DNA of 50,378 bases from Acidimicrobiaceae bacterium (GCA_003156595.1 PMHH01000113.1:1-50378), one strand, 5' to 3'. Shown: positions 9,040 through 17,932, numbered from the stretch's first letter. A program made the numbers and translations. The notes: generated by a model not told the origin, from the letters alone.

Positions 9040-10441
9040 TGGGCAACCTGACCTGGAAGCGGGTATCCCCTGGCACCGACTCCACCCGGATGTCGCCGTG
9101 GTGCCGGCGAACCACGATGCGGTAGCTGATGTCGAGTCCGAGCCCGGTGCCCCGTCCAACGTCCTTGGTAGTGAAGAAGGGTTCGAAAATGCGCCGTTGC
9201 AGCTCAGCGGGAATCCCCGGGCCGGTGTCGCCGATCTCGACTACCGCGCAGTCCGCCTCCCGGAACGTGCGGATAGTCAGCGTTCCCTTGCCCTCCATGG
9301 CGTCAATGGCGTTGTGGATGATGTTCGTCCACACCTGGTTGAGCTCGCCCTCCCGGGCGCAGATGGTGGGCAGGGTGCGATCGAAGTCGCGTACCACCTT
9401 TACGCCTTCTTTGAGCTTGTGGGAGAAGATGACCAGAGTGCTCTCCAGCCCGGCGTGAATATCGATGTCGTCGAGCGGTGCTTTGTCCAGGTGGCTGTAA
9501 TCCTTCATGGCCCCGACAAGTTCGGAGATGCGGCCGGCCGAGTTGCGGATCTCGTTGACCAAGCTCTCGATGTCCAATCCAAGCGATATCCAGCGGACGG
9601 CCAAGGCCGCGCCTGGGCCGGCGGCCGCTTGCACTCTCTCCAGCCACGTATCGTCGAGGCCGGCGGCGGCCAGGGCCGGAGCGAGCTGCCACGGGTCGTC
9701 CACACCGGCGTCCTGCAAGCTCTTCGCCAAGGCGTCCTCGAGATCGCCGGCTTCCAGGGTCGAGAGGGACGGAGCAGTCCGGGCCCGCCCGATCGCTTCG
9801 TTGAGCAGGTCGAGCAACTTCGAGAGGTCGTCCCTTCCGATCATCGGGGCCAGGTCGACCATGGCCAGGCGGGCTTCCCGAAGCCGGTCGCCGACGGCCT
9901 CCGCAGCTCGGACCTCGGCGGCGGCCGGGTTGTTGAGTTCGTGGGCCAAGCCGGCGGAAAGGGAACCAAGGGCAATCAGTTTTTCCCGTTGTCCCACCAG
10001 GGCTTCCGAGTTGGTCATCCCCAGGAACAACCCGTCCAGGAGGTGCACCGCCATCGGAAACCAGGTGTTCAGCAGCTGAGCGAAGTCCTCGGCCCGCAAC
10101 TGGAACAGGCGCGCATGCGTCACTGTCCGCAAAGTGTTGGCATAGGTCTGATCGCCCGACGAGCTGACAAACGCTCTGGTCGCCCCGCTGTAGGCGCCCG
10201 CCTGGCTGGCCGTGGTCCTGACCACGTCGGCGCCGTCCAGACGCTTCACCAACTGGATCTCTCCGTCCAGGAGGACGCAGAACCAGTGGGCCGGCTGTCC
10301 CTCCACGAAGACGTTCACGCCCGCTTCGTAGGTCTCGACGGTGCCATGCCCTACCAACCAGTCCAGCTGTTCGTCGCTCAGACTCTCGAAAAGGAAACAG
10401 GCCCCCAGCTCCGCCCTGAGGTCCGTCGACGCCGAGCTCAC
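9017..10441 (-). CDS. Histidine kinase with N-terminal cyclic-nucleotide-binding domain
   Basis: 474 aa. Residues about 10-130 form a CAP-like cNMP-binding domain (NVFVEGQPAHWFCVLLDGEIQ). No PAS domain or membrane segment is visible, so the kinase is cytosolic. The phosphoacceptor helix carries SAGLAHELNNP (H-box His near residue 175). The HATPase domain shows the N box (IIHNAIDAM), G1 (DTGPGIP), the F box (FEPFFTTKDVG) and G2 (GTGLGLDI). The GTG start overlaps the stop of the upstream response-regulator gene (GTGA), so the two are translationally coupled and probably form one two-component unit. The input is probably a bound small ligand or a redox/oligomeric signal, but residues for cAMP were not verified. 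Confidence 0.88.
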   Translation of the reverse strand: MSSASTDLRAELGACFLFESLSDEQLDWLVGHGTVETYEAGVNVFVEGQPAHWFCVLLDGEIQLVKRLDGADVVRTTASQAGAYSGATRAFVSSSGDQTYANTLRTVTHARLFQLRAEDFAQLLNTWFPMAVHLLDGLFLGMTNSEALVGQREKLIALGSLSAGLAHELNNPAAAEVRAAEAVGDRLREARLAMVDLAPMIGRDDLSKLLDLLNEAIGRARTAPSLSTLEAGDLEDALAKSLQDAGVDDPWQLAPALAAAGLDDTWLERVQAAAGPGAALAVRWISLGLDIESLVNEIRNSAGRISELVGAMKDYSHLDKAPLDDIDIHAGLESTLVIFSHKLKEGVKVVRDFDRTLPTICAREGELNQVWTNIIHNAIDAMEGKGTLTIRTFREADCAVVEIGDTGPGIPAELQRRIFEPFFTTKDVGRGTGLGLDISYRIVVRRHHGDIRVESVPGDTRFQVRLPISQPAGA

Positions 10442-12102
10442 AGCAACTCCAGGTAACGGTGCACGAGGGTCACCGCCATCGCCCCTTCTCCGACCGCGGA
10501 CGCCACCCGTTTGACGGATTGGCCGCGCACGTCCCCCGCCGCGAACACCCCTGGCGCGCTCGTTTCCAGGAAGTAGGGCTGTCGTTCGAGGGGCCAGTCG
10601 GGCGGCAGCTGCCCGTTGGAAAGCAGGTCGGGACCGGTCAGTACAAACCCGTTCTCGTCCCGTAGCACCTCTTTGCCCAGCCAGTCCGTGCAGGGGGCGG
10701 CCCCGATGAAGATAAACAGCCATGACGCGTCGACTTCCTCGACCGTGCCGGCAGCTCGGTCGGCCAGGGACAACCGCTCCAGGTGGTCACTGCCGCTGGC
10801 GCCCACCACCTCGGTGCGAGTGCGCACGTGCACGTTGGGAAGGGCTGCGATCTGCTGGATCAGGTAGTGAGACATCGACTCTTGCAGGCCGTCACCCCGC
10901 ACCATGATGGTGACGTTGCGGGCGAAGCGGGAGAAGAAGACGGCCGCCTGCCCAGCCGAGTTGGCGCCGCCAATGATGTACACGTCTTCGTCCCGGCACG
11001 TCTGCGCCTCGGTGGTTGCCGCGCCGTAGTAGACGCCCCGGCCGGTGAATTCCTCCACTCCGGGCGCCGGCAGTCGACGGTAGGCGACGCCGGTAGTCAG
11101 GACCACCGCGTGAGCCGACAGCTGGGTGCCGTCAGCCAGCCGCACCACCCGCGCCGATCCACAGAGCTCGAGACTCGACACCTCTGACACCAGCAGCATC
11201 TCCGTCCCGAAGCGACGGGCCTGGGTCGCCGCTCGGCGGGCCAGATCACCACCTTTGATGCCAGAGGGAAAGCCCAGGTAGTTCTCGATAAACGAGCTCT
11301 GGCCGGCCTGGCCACCGACCGCCTCTCTCTCGACCAGCACTGTGCGCAAACCCTCGGAGGCCCCGTACACCGCGGCACCCAGTCCGGCCGGACCACCTCC
11401 GATGACGATGAGATCGTAGAACGGTAGGGAGGGCGTCGACGACAGGCCGAACGCCCTGGCCACGTCGACGATCGTCGGCTCGACCAGGGTCTCGCCCGAG
11501 TCGGTCAGAACCACTGGCAGGTGATCGGCGCTGCCGCCACTGGCGGACAAGAGCCGGGCCGCCTCCGGGTCGTGCTCGATCTCCAGCCATTTGAACGGCA
11601 CCTGGTTGCGGGTCAGAAAGTCCTTGACCTCATGGGACTGGGCCGACCAACGGTGGCCAATCACCTTGGTGCGCTCGTCTGACGTGAGACGGTCCTGCAT
11701 CTTCCAGTCCTCGAGAAGGTCGTCAAGGACAGGGAACAGTTTCTCCTGGGGCGGGTCCCAGGGTTTGAGCAGGTAGTAGTGCACATCCGCCTTGTTGATG
11801 GCGGCGATTGCTGCATCGCTGTCCGCGTAGGCGGTCAGGAGCACCCGGCGGGCTTTCGGATAGAGCTGGCGGGCTTGCTCGAGAAACTCGACACCGGTCA
11901 TCGCCGGCATGCGATGGTCCGCCAGCAGCAACCCGACCTTTTCATCTCGGAGCTTCAGCTCCTTGAGGGCATCCAGGGCCGCCTGGCCAGACTCGGCCCG
12001 GCGGATCCGGTAGTCCTCGGCGTATTGTTGGCGTAGGTCCCGGGCCAGGGCACGGGACACTTCCGGATCGTCGTCGACCGTAAGGAGTATCGGAGGCGCC
12101 AT
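10438..12102 (-). CDS. Response regulator fused to thioredoxin-reductase-like flavoprotein
   Basis: 554 aa from the ATG at 12102, where the receiver domain begins directly (PPILLTVDDDP). The receiver (residues 1-130) has acidic D10-D12, phospho-Asp D62 in LLLADHRMP, LLTAY and LLKPW, so it looks competent. A thioredoxin/glutaredoxin-like segment follows (about 140-215, RNQVPFKWLEIEHDPEA). Its active-site position reads HRWSAQS, with no CxxC. The rest is a TrxR-like domain: FAD motif GGGPAGLG, NADPH motif GGANSAGQA and the closing GVFAAGD. Where TrxR has CATC this protein has AATTEAQTC, so the redox disulfide is missing. Fused regulator/TrxR proteins of this type are a recognised actinobacterial family. 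It is cotranscribed with the cNMP-binding kinase. Output is likely a FAD/NAD(P)H-dependent activity switched by phosphorylation, but the substrate is unknown. Confidence 0.87.
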   Translation of the reverse strand: MAPPILLTVDDDPEVSRALARDLRQQYAEDYRIRRAESGQAALDALKELKLRDEKVGLLLADHRMPAMTGVEFLEQARQLYPKARRVLLTAYADSDAAIAAINKADVHYYLLKPWDPPQEKLFPVLDDLLEDWKMQDRLTSDERTKVIGHRWSAQSHEVKDFLTRNQVPFKWLEIEHDPEAARLLSASGGSADHLPVVLTDSGETLVEPTIVDVARAFGLSSTPSLPFYDLIVIGGGPAGLGAAVYGASEGLRTVLVEREAVGGQAGQSSFIENYLGFPSGIKGGDLARRAATQARRFGTEMLLVSEVSSLELCGSARVVRLADGTQLSAHAVVLTTGVAYRRLPAPGVEEFTGRGVYYGAATTEAQTCRDEDVYIIGGANSAGQAAVFFSRFARNVTIMVRGDGLQESMSHYLIQQIAALPNVHVRTRTEVVGASGSDHLERLSLADRAAGTVEEVDASWLFIFIGAAPCTDWLGKEVLRDENGFVLTGPDLLSNGQLPPDWPLERQPYFLETSAPGVFAAGDVRGQSVKRVASAVGEGAMAVTLVHRYLELL

Positions 12103-12180
12103 CCGGCCCATTCTGGCACCGTTTGCCCGCTTATCCCTCAACTCGGAGGCTCCAGACGTCGATAGCTACTCCAGTCGATG

Positions 12181-12262
12181 AGGAGGATGAAGCATGAACG
12201 ATGACAGCGCTTTCGTGGAGGCTGTCTTCGGTTTGCGCCAGGGCCCCGGGTGCGCTCCGTGA
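12181..12262 (+). promoter_or_regulatory. Strong ribosome-binding site and 22-codon leader ORF before the GGDEF gene
   Basis: AGGAGG at 12181-12186 is 7 nt from ATG 12194, which opens a 22-codon frame (begins MNDDSAFVEAV) ending in TGA 12260-12262. The GTG start of the GGDEF gene (12250) lies inside it in another frame. Either this is a translationally coupled leader peptide, or it is the true N-terminus of the GGDEF protein separated by a 1-nt frameshift. Confidence 0.4.
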
Positions 12263-13476
12263 CCTTGTCGACTTGGGTACGCCGGGGCTTCCACCGCACT
12301 CCTCGCGACGCCGACGATGTGGTCGAGCTGGAGCTGGCCGCGCGCCCGACGGGAGGCGAAGAGGGCAAGAGTGAGCCCCGAGATGATCTGCCCGCGGCTG
12401 ATCTGCCGGACCTCGGGGATCGCTTTGGCCTCAAGGATCGTCTCGAGCAGGCCCTCGCCGACGCGCCTCTGAGCGGTCCGATGCCAGCCCTGCTGCTCCT
12501 GGATCTGGACGAGTTCAAGACGGTCAACGACAGTCACGGTCGCTCGGCGGGCGACGAAGTGCTCCGCCTGACCGGCAGCCGCCTATTGACCGCCGTCTTA
12601 CTGCACGGAAGCGCCTTCCGGGTCGGAAGCGACCAGTTCGTCGTCTTGCTCGACCGGACGACTCCGGACGAAGCCGTCTCCATTGCCAGTCGGGTCCTGA
12701 CCGCCGTCAGAGAGCCAATGCAGGCTCACGGGACGACCATAGAGGTCACCGCGTCGATCGGGGTCGTCATGCTCGGTGATCGTCGTCGAGCAGACGGTTT
12801 GCTCAGGGACGCGGATGTCACCATGTACCGGGCCAAGGCGGAAGGCGGCAACCGGGTCGACATCTACAGCCGGGAGCTCGACGACTGGGCGCTCAGTCGC
12901 AAGAGGGACGTCGATAGCCTCGCCAAGGAGGTCGACGAGCTCCGGCTGGAAAACCAGATGCTCACCGAGGCGACCATCACCGACACCGGAACCGGCCTGC
13001 CCAACTCGGCGGCTTTCGAAGCCGACCATCTCCAGCTGCACGCCCGCCACACCCGTTCGCGCGAGAAGTATGCCCTACTGGTGGCCGAGATCGATCACCT
13101 CCACGACAGCAACCAGCGCTTTAGTCTCCCGGCCGGGCATCAGGCGCTTCGGGCTGTGGGCCAGACCCTCAACGGCACGGTACGACAGGGTGACCGCGCC
13201 TATCGCTACGGCGAGGCGGAGTTCGCCGCCCTACTCCCCGGCGCAGGTATGCGGGAAGCAGTCATTGCCGCGGAACGGATCCGGTCGAGCGTCGAGAAAC
13301 TCGCCATCGCGCATCCTGCTAACCCGCTCGGAGTCGTCACCGTGACCGTCGGCGTGATCGAGGTGGGCTTCCGCCACCCAACCGCCAAGGATGTCCTGGT
13401 GGAACTCAATGCTCTTCTCCAGGAGGGCAAGCACACCGGGCAGAACAGGATCGTCTGGCCCGGCAAGGTCCAGTGA
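12250..13476 (+). CDS. Tandem degenerate GGDEF-domain protein
   Basis: About 408 aa with two GGDEF-type folds. The first (about 65-205) keeps LLLLDLDEFKTVNDSHG and AGDEVLR, but its signature loop is RVGSDQF. After a short helical linker (SLAKEVDELRLENQM) the second fold (about 245-400) has TGTGLPN and YRYGEAEF. Neither loop matches the GG[D/E]EF needed for diguanylate cyclase activity, so this is probably a non-catalytic receptor or scaffold. No membrane segment or sensor domain is seen. It is divergent from the response-regulator/TrxR gene. The GTG at 12250 is used as start, but the only strong ribosome-binding site nearby serves ATG 12194 in a different frame. Confidence 0.75.
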   Translation: MRSVTLSTWVRRGFHRTPRDADDVVELELAARPTGGEEGKSEPRDDLPAADLPDLGDRFGLKDRLEQALADAPLSGPMPALLLLDLDEFKTVNDSHGRSAGDEVLRLTGSRLLTAVLLHGSAFRVGSDQFVVLLDRTTPDEAVSIASRVLTAVREPMQAHGTTIEVTASIGVVMLGDRRRADGLLRDADVTMYRAKAEGGNRVDIYSRELDDWALSRKRDVDSLAKEVDELRLENQMLTEATITDTGTGLPNSAAFEADHLQLHARHTRSREKYALLVAEIDHLHDSNQRFSLPAGHQALRAVGQTLNGTVRQGDRAYRYGEAEFAALLPGAGMREAVIAAERIRSSVEKLAIAHPANPLGVVTVTVGVIEVGFRHPTAKDVLVELNALLQEGKHTGQNRIVWPGKVQ

Positions 13477-13500
13477 CCCCAAAGAGGTCTGCAGTGACGG

Positions 13501-14193
13501 TCAAGCGTCCGGTGTCTGGCCTGACCTAAGTAGGCGCTCGATCTGGTTGTAGAGGGCTGTCAGGGTTTCGATCCGGGCGATCTCCGTAACCGTGAAGTCC
13601 ATGGTGACGGGACGGGCCACGAAGACCACAGCGACCCCGCTGGAGCCGTCAGAGTTCGGCACCGCCAGCAGGCAGACCTCCCCCGGCAGCCGCGTGGCGA
13701 AAGGTTCGGGAAGCGTGCTGGTGCGCCGGAAAACGGCGCGGTTGCCCTCTAGGGCGGCCCGACCGGCGTCATACCGGATCGCCTCATCGCGGCTGCTCAC
13801 CCATGCGACCGGCGACGAGCACAGGTCAGCGATGCCCTCGGCCAACGTGTCAGCCGAGTGGCCACGACCGGCCTCTAAGATCGCGGCCACTCGACCCATA
13901 TTGGCCACGACAGGGTCCTCCGCGTCCGTCGCCTGGTAGGACACCAGAGAGGTTGCCGCGTTCATGGCGAGGTCATCTCGCAGATCCTGCAGATCCGGCT
14001 CGTCGGAGAACTCGACGACGAGGTCGTCCACGGCGGACTCCCCACCCGTGCGGTGCACGTCGATCGACAAGATGTTCCCTCCGTGGATGCCGATGATGGT
14101 CGCAACCTGCCCGAGCGCGCCCGCCCGGTCGGTCAGAGAGATTCGCAGCCGAATGATGTGACCCACGAGCGGGACCGTAGCATCATGGTTCAC
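13501..14193 (-). CDS. ACT domain protein with C-terminal GAF-like region
   Basis: 230 aa. Residues 13-80 form an ACT domain (RLRISLTDRAGALGQVATIIG, then GGNILSIDVHR), a small-ligand, often amino-acid-binding fold. The remainder resembles a GAF-like sensor half (DPVVANMGRVAAIL, then CLLAVPNSDGSSGVAVVF). No catalytic or DNA-binding domain is present, so a regulatory role is likely but the partner is unknown. Its start overlaps the end of the FxsA gene by 11 bases; a GTG at 14166 is an alternative start just before the ACT strand. It is probably the last gene of the SDR-FxsA-ACT operon. Confidence 0.75.
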   Translation of the reverse strand: MNHDATVPLVGHIIRLRISLTDRAGALGQVATIIGIHGGNILSIDVHRTGGESAVDDLVVEFSDEPDLQDLRDDLAMNAATSLVSYQATDAEDPVVANMGRVAAILEAGRGHSADTLAEGIADLCSSPVAWVSSRDEAIRYDAGRAALEGNRAVFRRTSTLPEPFATRLPGEVCLLAVPNSDGSSGVAVVFVARPVTMDFTVTEIARIETLTALYNQIERLLRSGQTPDA

Positions 14194-14650
14194 GACCGAG
14201 AGGCGGACTGGGCGGCCCCGGCGGTGCTGAAGAGCCGCCGCGCCTCGGTCGGGAGCGGGTGTCGATGACGCGCCACGGGCCGGAGCGAACCGTCTGCACC
14301 CGCCGGGCCAGCCGGTGGCCGGCCGCCCGGATGACGAGGTGGCGCACCGGGCCGATCATGAGCAGCAGACCGACGGCATCGCCAATGAACCCCGGCACGC
14401 AAATCATCACTCCGCCGATGAGCACTACCAATCCGTCTAGCAACTCCCGGGTAGGCACTTCGCCCCGAGCCAACCTCTCCCGGGTGTGGGCCAGCACCCC
14501 GACCCCGACGCGCCGGACGACTAAGGGCCCGAGCGCGCTCACGACGATCAGGATCGCCAACGCCCAGAGGAAGCCGATCTGCTCGGCCACGACCACGAAC
14601 GAAGCGATCTCTGCGGCAATGAACAGCAGCACACCGAGAAAGAACACCAC
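14183..14650 (-). CDS. fxsA: FxsA family membrane protein
   Basis: About 155 aa with the FxsA layout. TM1 is FFLGVLLFIAAEIASFVVVAEQIGF; TM2 is ALAILIVVSALGPLVVRRVG; then comes ARGEVPTRELLDGLVVLIGGVMICVPGFIGDAVGLLLMIGPVR, whose GG-x-PGF-D-GLLL pattern is the family signature. FxsA is an inner-membrane protein known from E. coli for suppressing phage T7 F-exclusion; its cellular role is unclear. No ATG is available. GTG 14650 is the most plausible start but begins inside TM1, so the start is uncertain by about 10 codons. It lies 83 bp after the SDR stop. Confidence 0.78.
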   Translation of the reverse strand: MVFFLGVLLFIAAEIASFVVVAEQIGFLWALAILIVVSALGPLVVRRVGVGVLAHTRERLARGEVPTRELLDGLVVLIGGVMICVPGFIGDAVGLLLMIGPVRHLVIRAAGHRLARRVQTVRSGPWRVIDTRSRPRRGGSSAPPGPPSPPLGREP

Positions 14651-14733
14651 TAGCAGGGTAAGGGAGCGGACCGATGTTGAGGCCGCGGTTCTTTGAAAGC
14701 TGACCGCGGCGGCGGCCGGGACCGCGAGCAGGT

Positions 14734-15711
14734 TCAGCCGGCCGGTTCTGCCTCGGTCGCCACTTCCATGGTCAGTGGGTTGATGCCGACTCCGGCGTGG
14801 TCGTAGGCGGCCTCCGGGTCGGCGCGAACATGCACGTCGAGCCGGTGGGCGTCGTCGCCGACGAGGATTCGCCACTTCCCAGCGCGCACACCGTCCAGGA
14901 TGATGGTCGCGGCGCCGGCTGCACCGAGAGGGGCGCCGTCGCGGAAACCTTCTTCGAGCATCTTGACCGTCCCGCGCAACTGGTCGGCGGAGAACTCGGC
15001 GACGGGGAGGCCCCGCCGAACCATCTGCTCTCGAGTCGTGACAAGATCCGCGTCCGTCAGGGCATCGGGCTCGGGGCGGCCGAAGTAACGCCGGGAGTTG
15101 GCCACGATGTCCGTGCCGATGTGACCTGGCATCACTACCGAGACCTGGACATGGGGAGCGTTCACGCGCAGGTCCTCGATCAGCGCCTCCGAGAATCCTT
15201 TGACCGCGAATTTGGCGGTGCTGTAGGCGGTGTGCGGGATCCCCGGACCAAGCGAAGCCCAGAAGCCATTTACGCTGCTGGTGTTGACCAGCCGGGCCTC
15301 CTCGGCGGCCATCAGATTGGGCAGGAAGGCCCGGGCGCAGTAGTACACGCCCCACCAGTCGACAGCGAAAGTTCGCTCCCAGACCTCTCGACTGTCGGCG
15401 ACAAAGCTGCCTGCGCCTCCGATCCCGGCATTGTTGAACAACAGCTCGATCACGTTCCCGTGCGCGTCGACTACCCCGTCTCGGAATGCCAGGACGGCGG
15501 CCTCGTCGGAGACGTCGCACTCATAGGTCGTCACCTTCGTCCCGGCCGGAGCCTCAGTCTCAGCCCGAGCCTGGGTCTCAGCGAGGCCAGTAGGGTTGAC
15601 GTCACAAGTAGCGACGGAGCATCCCTCCGCAGCCAACTGGATGACCAATTCCCGGCCCATCCCGGACCCGCCGCCGGTGACGACGGCCCGCTTACCCCCG
15701 AAAGACTCCAT
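14734..15711 (-). CDS. Short-chain dehydrogenase/reductase
   Basis: 325 aa classical SDR. Cofactor motif TGGGSGMG at residues 12-19, CDV near 65, NNAG near 92, catalytic Ser in NTSSVNG, and catalytic Tyr/Lys in YSTAK. The Asp in TCDVNPTG after strand 2 suggests NAD(H) preference. The C-terminal 90 residues are longer than the minimal fold and resemble SDRs used on lipid or steroid alcohols; the substrate is unknown. It diverges from the amidohydrolase gene with a 68-bp spacer and leads the SDR-FxsA-ACT set. Confidence 0.85.
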   Translation of the reverse strand: MESFGGKRAVVTGGGSGMGRELVIQLAAEGCSVATCDVNPTGLAETQARAETEAPAGTKVTTYECDVSDEAAVLAFRDGVVDAHGNVIELLFNNAGIGGAGSFVADSREVWERTFAVDWWGVYYCARAFLPNLMAAEEARLVNTSSVNGFWASLGPGIPHTAYSTAKFAVKGFSEALIEDLRVNAPHVQVSVVMPGHIGTDIVANSRRYFGRPEPDALTDADLVTTREQMVRRGLPVAEFSADQLRGTVKMLEEGFRDGAPLGAAGAATIILDGVRAGKWRILVGDDAHRLDVHVRADPEAAYDHAGVGINPLTMEVATEAEPAG

Positions 15712-15779
15712 GCGTACGGAACTGTATCCGTCTTCTATCGTGTGTGCCGCGGCCGAGCTGACAAATAAGGAGCGTCGCC

Positions 15780-17537
15780 ATGCTGGATGTCCTGGTCAAA
15801 GGTGGAACCGTTGTGAATGGCACCGGTGCTACTCCCTTCACGTCGGATGTCGGTATCCGTGACGGCCGAGTGGTCGAAGTCGGAGCTATCTCGGATTCGG
15901 CCCATGAGGTGATCGACGCGGACGGTGCCATTGTCACTCCCGGATGGATCGACGTCCACACCCATTACGACGGCCAGGTCACCTGGGACGACGCCCTCGA
16001 GCCGTCGGCGTCCAACGGGGTGACCACCGTGGTCATGGGCAACTGCGGGGTCGGTTTCGCTCCGGTGCGGCCCAGCGATCACGACGCCCTGGTCGACCTG
16101 ATGGAGGGCGTGGAGGACATCCCCGGGTCGGCCCTCACCGTCGGGATGCCCTGGGGTCAGTGGGAGACCTTCGGCGAGTATCTCGACCTTCTCGCCGAGC
16201 GCAGGTACGCCCTCGACATCGCGGCCCAGGTGGCGCATGGGGCGGTGCGCTTCTACGTGATGGGAGAGCGGGGCGCCGCCAACGAGGACGCCACCGCGGA
16301 CGACCTGGCCGCCATGGCGACCCTCGTCGAGGAGGCCCTCCGGGCGGGCGCGGTGGGCTTTTCGACCTCGCGCACCATCGGCCACCGGGCTCGTTCCGGC
16401 CGGCCGGTGCCCGGGACGTTCGCGCCCGAGGAAGAGCTGGTCGCCCTCGCCGGCGCCTTGCGTGCCGCGGGCCACGGCGTGTTCGAGGCGATCATGGCCG
16501 GGACCATCGGCCAACTCCCCCGGCTGGGCGGTGAGCGGGCCAAGCTCATCGACGAGGTACCCCTACTCGAAGCCGTCTCTCATGCGTGTGAGCGGCCCGT
16601 GACCTTCACGGTGGCCCAACTTTTTGAAGACTGCGATCACTGGCGGGAAGTGATCGATGCCGCCGCTGCAGCCAACTCACGCGGTGCCGACCTCCGGCCC
16701 CAGATCATCCCCCGTTCGGTCACCATCATGACGAGCCTGGACACCTACCACCTCTTCATGGCCCGCCCCACCTACAAGAAGATCGCCCACATGCCGCTCG
16801 CCGAGCGGGTGGCCGAGATGCGCCGGCCCGAGGTCCGCCAGGCGATCCTGTCCGAGTCCAATGATGCGCCGGCGCCGGGCGATTTCACGTCCCTCGTCGT
16901 GGAGCTGTTCGAGCCGGCGCTGCCGCTGACGTTCCCCTTGACCGAGCCGATCAACTACGAGCCCCGGCTCGACGAGTCCGTCTGGGCCCAAGCCTTCGCC
17001 GCCGGCCAGGACCCCACCACTCGGATGTACGACCTTTTGCTCGCGGATGACGGCCGGGCGTTCTACGCCTTGTTCGGTTCCAACTTTGTCGGCGGCACCC
17101 TGGACGCCTGCCGGGAGATGCTCCTCGAGCCGCACACGGTGACCGGCCTCGGTGACGCCGGGGCTCATGTCAACCTGATCTCCGATTGCTCGGCCTCGAC
17201 GTTCCATCTCACCCACTGGGCCCGGGACCGCAGCCGCGGTGAGCGGCTTCCGATCGAGCTCCTGGTGCGCAAGCTCAGTGCAGGCAACGCCGACCTCTAC
17301 GGCCTCTCCGACCGAGGTGTCATCGCCGCCGGGAAGCGGGCCGACATCAACGTCATCGACCTCGATGGGCTCCGCATCTGCCAGCCCGAGCTGCGCTACG
17401 ACCTCCCGGCCGGTGCCAGCCGGATCCTCCAACCCGCGAAGGGGTACCTGGCCACCTTGGTGCACGGGGTCGTCACCCGCCGCCACGACACCGACACCGG
17501 CCAAAGGTCGGGACGTCTGGTGCGGGGCGCCGCCTGA
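15780..17537 (+). CDS. N-acyl-D-amino-acid deacylase family amidohydrolase
   Basis: 585 aa. A metal-dependent amidohydrolase of the D-aminoacylase (YtcJ/D-AAase) type: small N-terminal beta domain, PGWIDVHTHYDGQ with the HxH metal ligands near residues 60-72, MGNCGVGFAP with the family Cys ligand, SRTIGH, and the distal Asp in GLGDAGAHVN. The C-terminal strand returns with AAGKRADINVIDLDGL. Family members hydrolyse N-acyl-D-amino acids or related amides, and many genomic copies have unknown substrates. AAGGAG at 15767-15772 sits 7 nt before the ATG. It faces the SDR gene and may share its control region. Confidence 0.85.
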   Translation: MLDVLVKGGTVVNGTGATPFTSDVGIRDGRVVEVGAISDSAHEVIDADGAIVTPGWIDVHTHYDGQVTWDDALEPSASNGVTTVVMGNCGVGFAPVRPSDHDALVDLMEGVEDIPGSALTVGMPWGQWETFGEYLDLLAERRYALDIAAQVAHGAVRFYVMGERGAANEDATADDLAAMATLVEEALRAGAVGFSTSRTIGHRARSGRPVPGTFAPEEELVALAGALRAAGHGVFEAIMAGTIGQLPRLGGERAKLIDEVPLLEAVSHACERPVTFTVAQLFEDCDHWREVIDAAAAANSRGADLRPQIIPRSVTIMTSLDTYHLFMARPTYKKIAHMPLAERVAEMRRPEVRQAILSESNDAPAPGDFTSLVVELFEPALPLTFPLTEPINYEPRLDESVWAQAFAAGQDPTTRMYDLLLADDGRAFYALFGSNFVGGTLDACREMLLEPHTVTGLGDAGAHVNLISDCSASTFHLTHWARDRSRGERLPIELLVRKLSAGNADLYGLSDRGVIAAGKRADINVIDLDGLRICQPELRYDLPAGASRILQPAKGYLATLVHGVVTRRHDTDTGQRSGRLVRGAA

Positions 17538-17563
17538 CCTGCCGTCTAACACACTCCACACTC

Positions 17564-17932
17564 TTACGGCCGGCGAAGAACGATCCGGCAGGGCACCTCG
17601 ATCTTCTCATCGAGGTGATAGCTGGCGCAGATCCGGTGGTAGCCGTCAGCGACCCATAGCGGTACACCGTGGACGAGTAGAACTGGAGACAGCTTCTCGC
17701 CAGCCTTGACCTTCTTGAGATCGGCCGCGACCTCGGAGTCATCCGAGCCGAGGAGCGGCAGGTTGGCGGCCCGCAGGATATCTTTCGCCGCGTAAAACTT
17801 GAGCGACTGCTTTTTACGCAAACGCTTGACCAGCTTGGCCGCCGCGTCCGGCCCGACCAGCAACGACAGATAGGACTCGGCCGCTGGGAAGTCCTGCGAC
17901 TCGGGCTCGTCTTTCCAATGTTCGGTAGCCAC
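17564..17932 (-). CDS. Small ParB/sulfiredoxin-fold protein
   Basis: 122 aa with a GTG start. The C-terminus holds the ParB-like signature LWVADGYHRICASYHL (DGxHR), preceded by SPVLLVHGVP, the usual order of this fold. The N-terminal half is helical and charged (KLVKRLRKKQSLKF). No DNA-binding HTH follows, so it is not a chromosome-partition ParB. Stand-alone DGxHR proteins of this size are common in actinobacteria without known function. It converges with the amidohydrolase, with 26 bp between the ends. Confidence 0.65.
   Translation of the reverse strand: MATEHWKDEPESQDFPAAESYLSLLVGPDAAAKLVKRLRKKQSLKFYAAKDILRAANLPLLGSDDSEVAADLKKVKAGEKLSPVLLVHGVPLWVADGYHRICASYHLDEKIEVPCRIVLRRP

Noticed and set aside
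9098-10456. Plus-strand open frame of 452 codons opposite the histidine kinase
   Set aside because: The opposite strand has all kinase boxes in order; this frame has none.
15716-15731. ACGGA-N6-TCCGT inverted repeat between the SDR and amidohydrolase genes
   Set aside because: Only 5-bp arms and no regulator gene nearby; expected often by chance.
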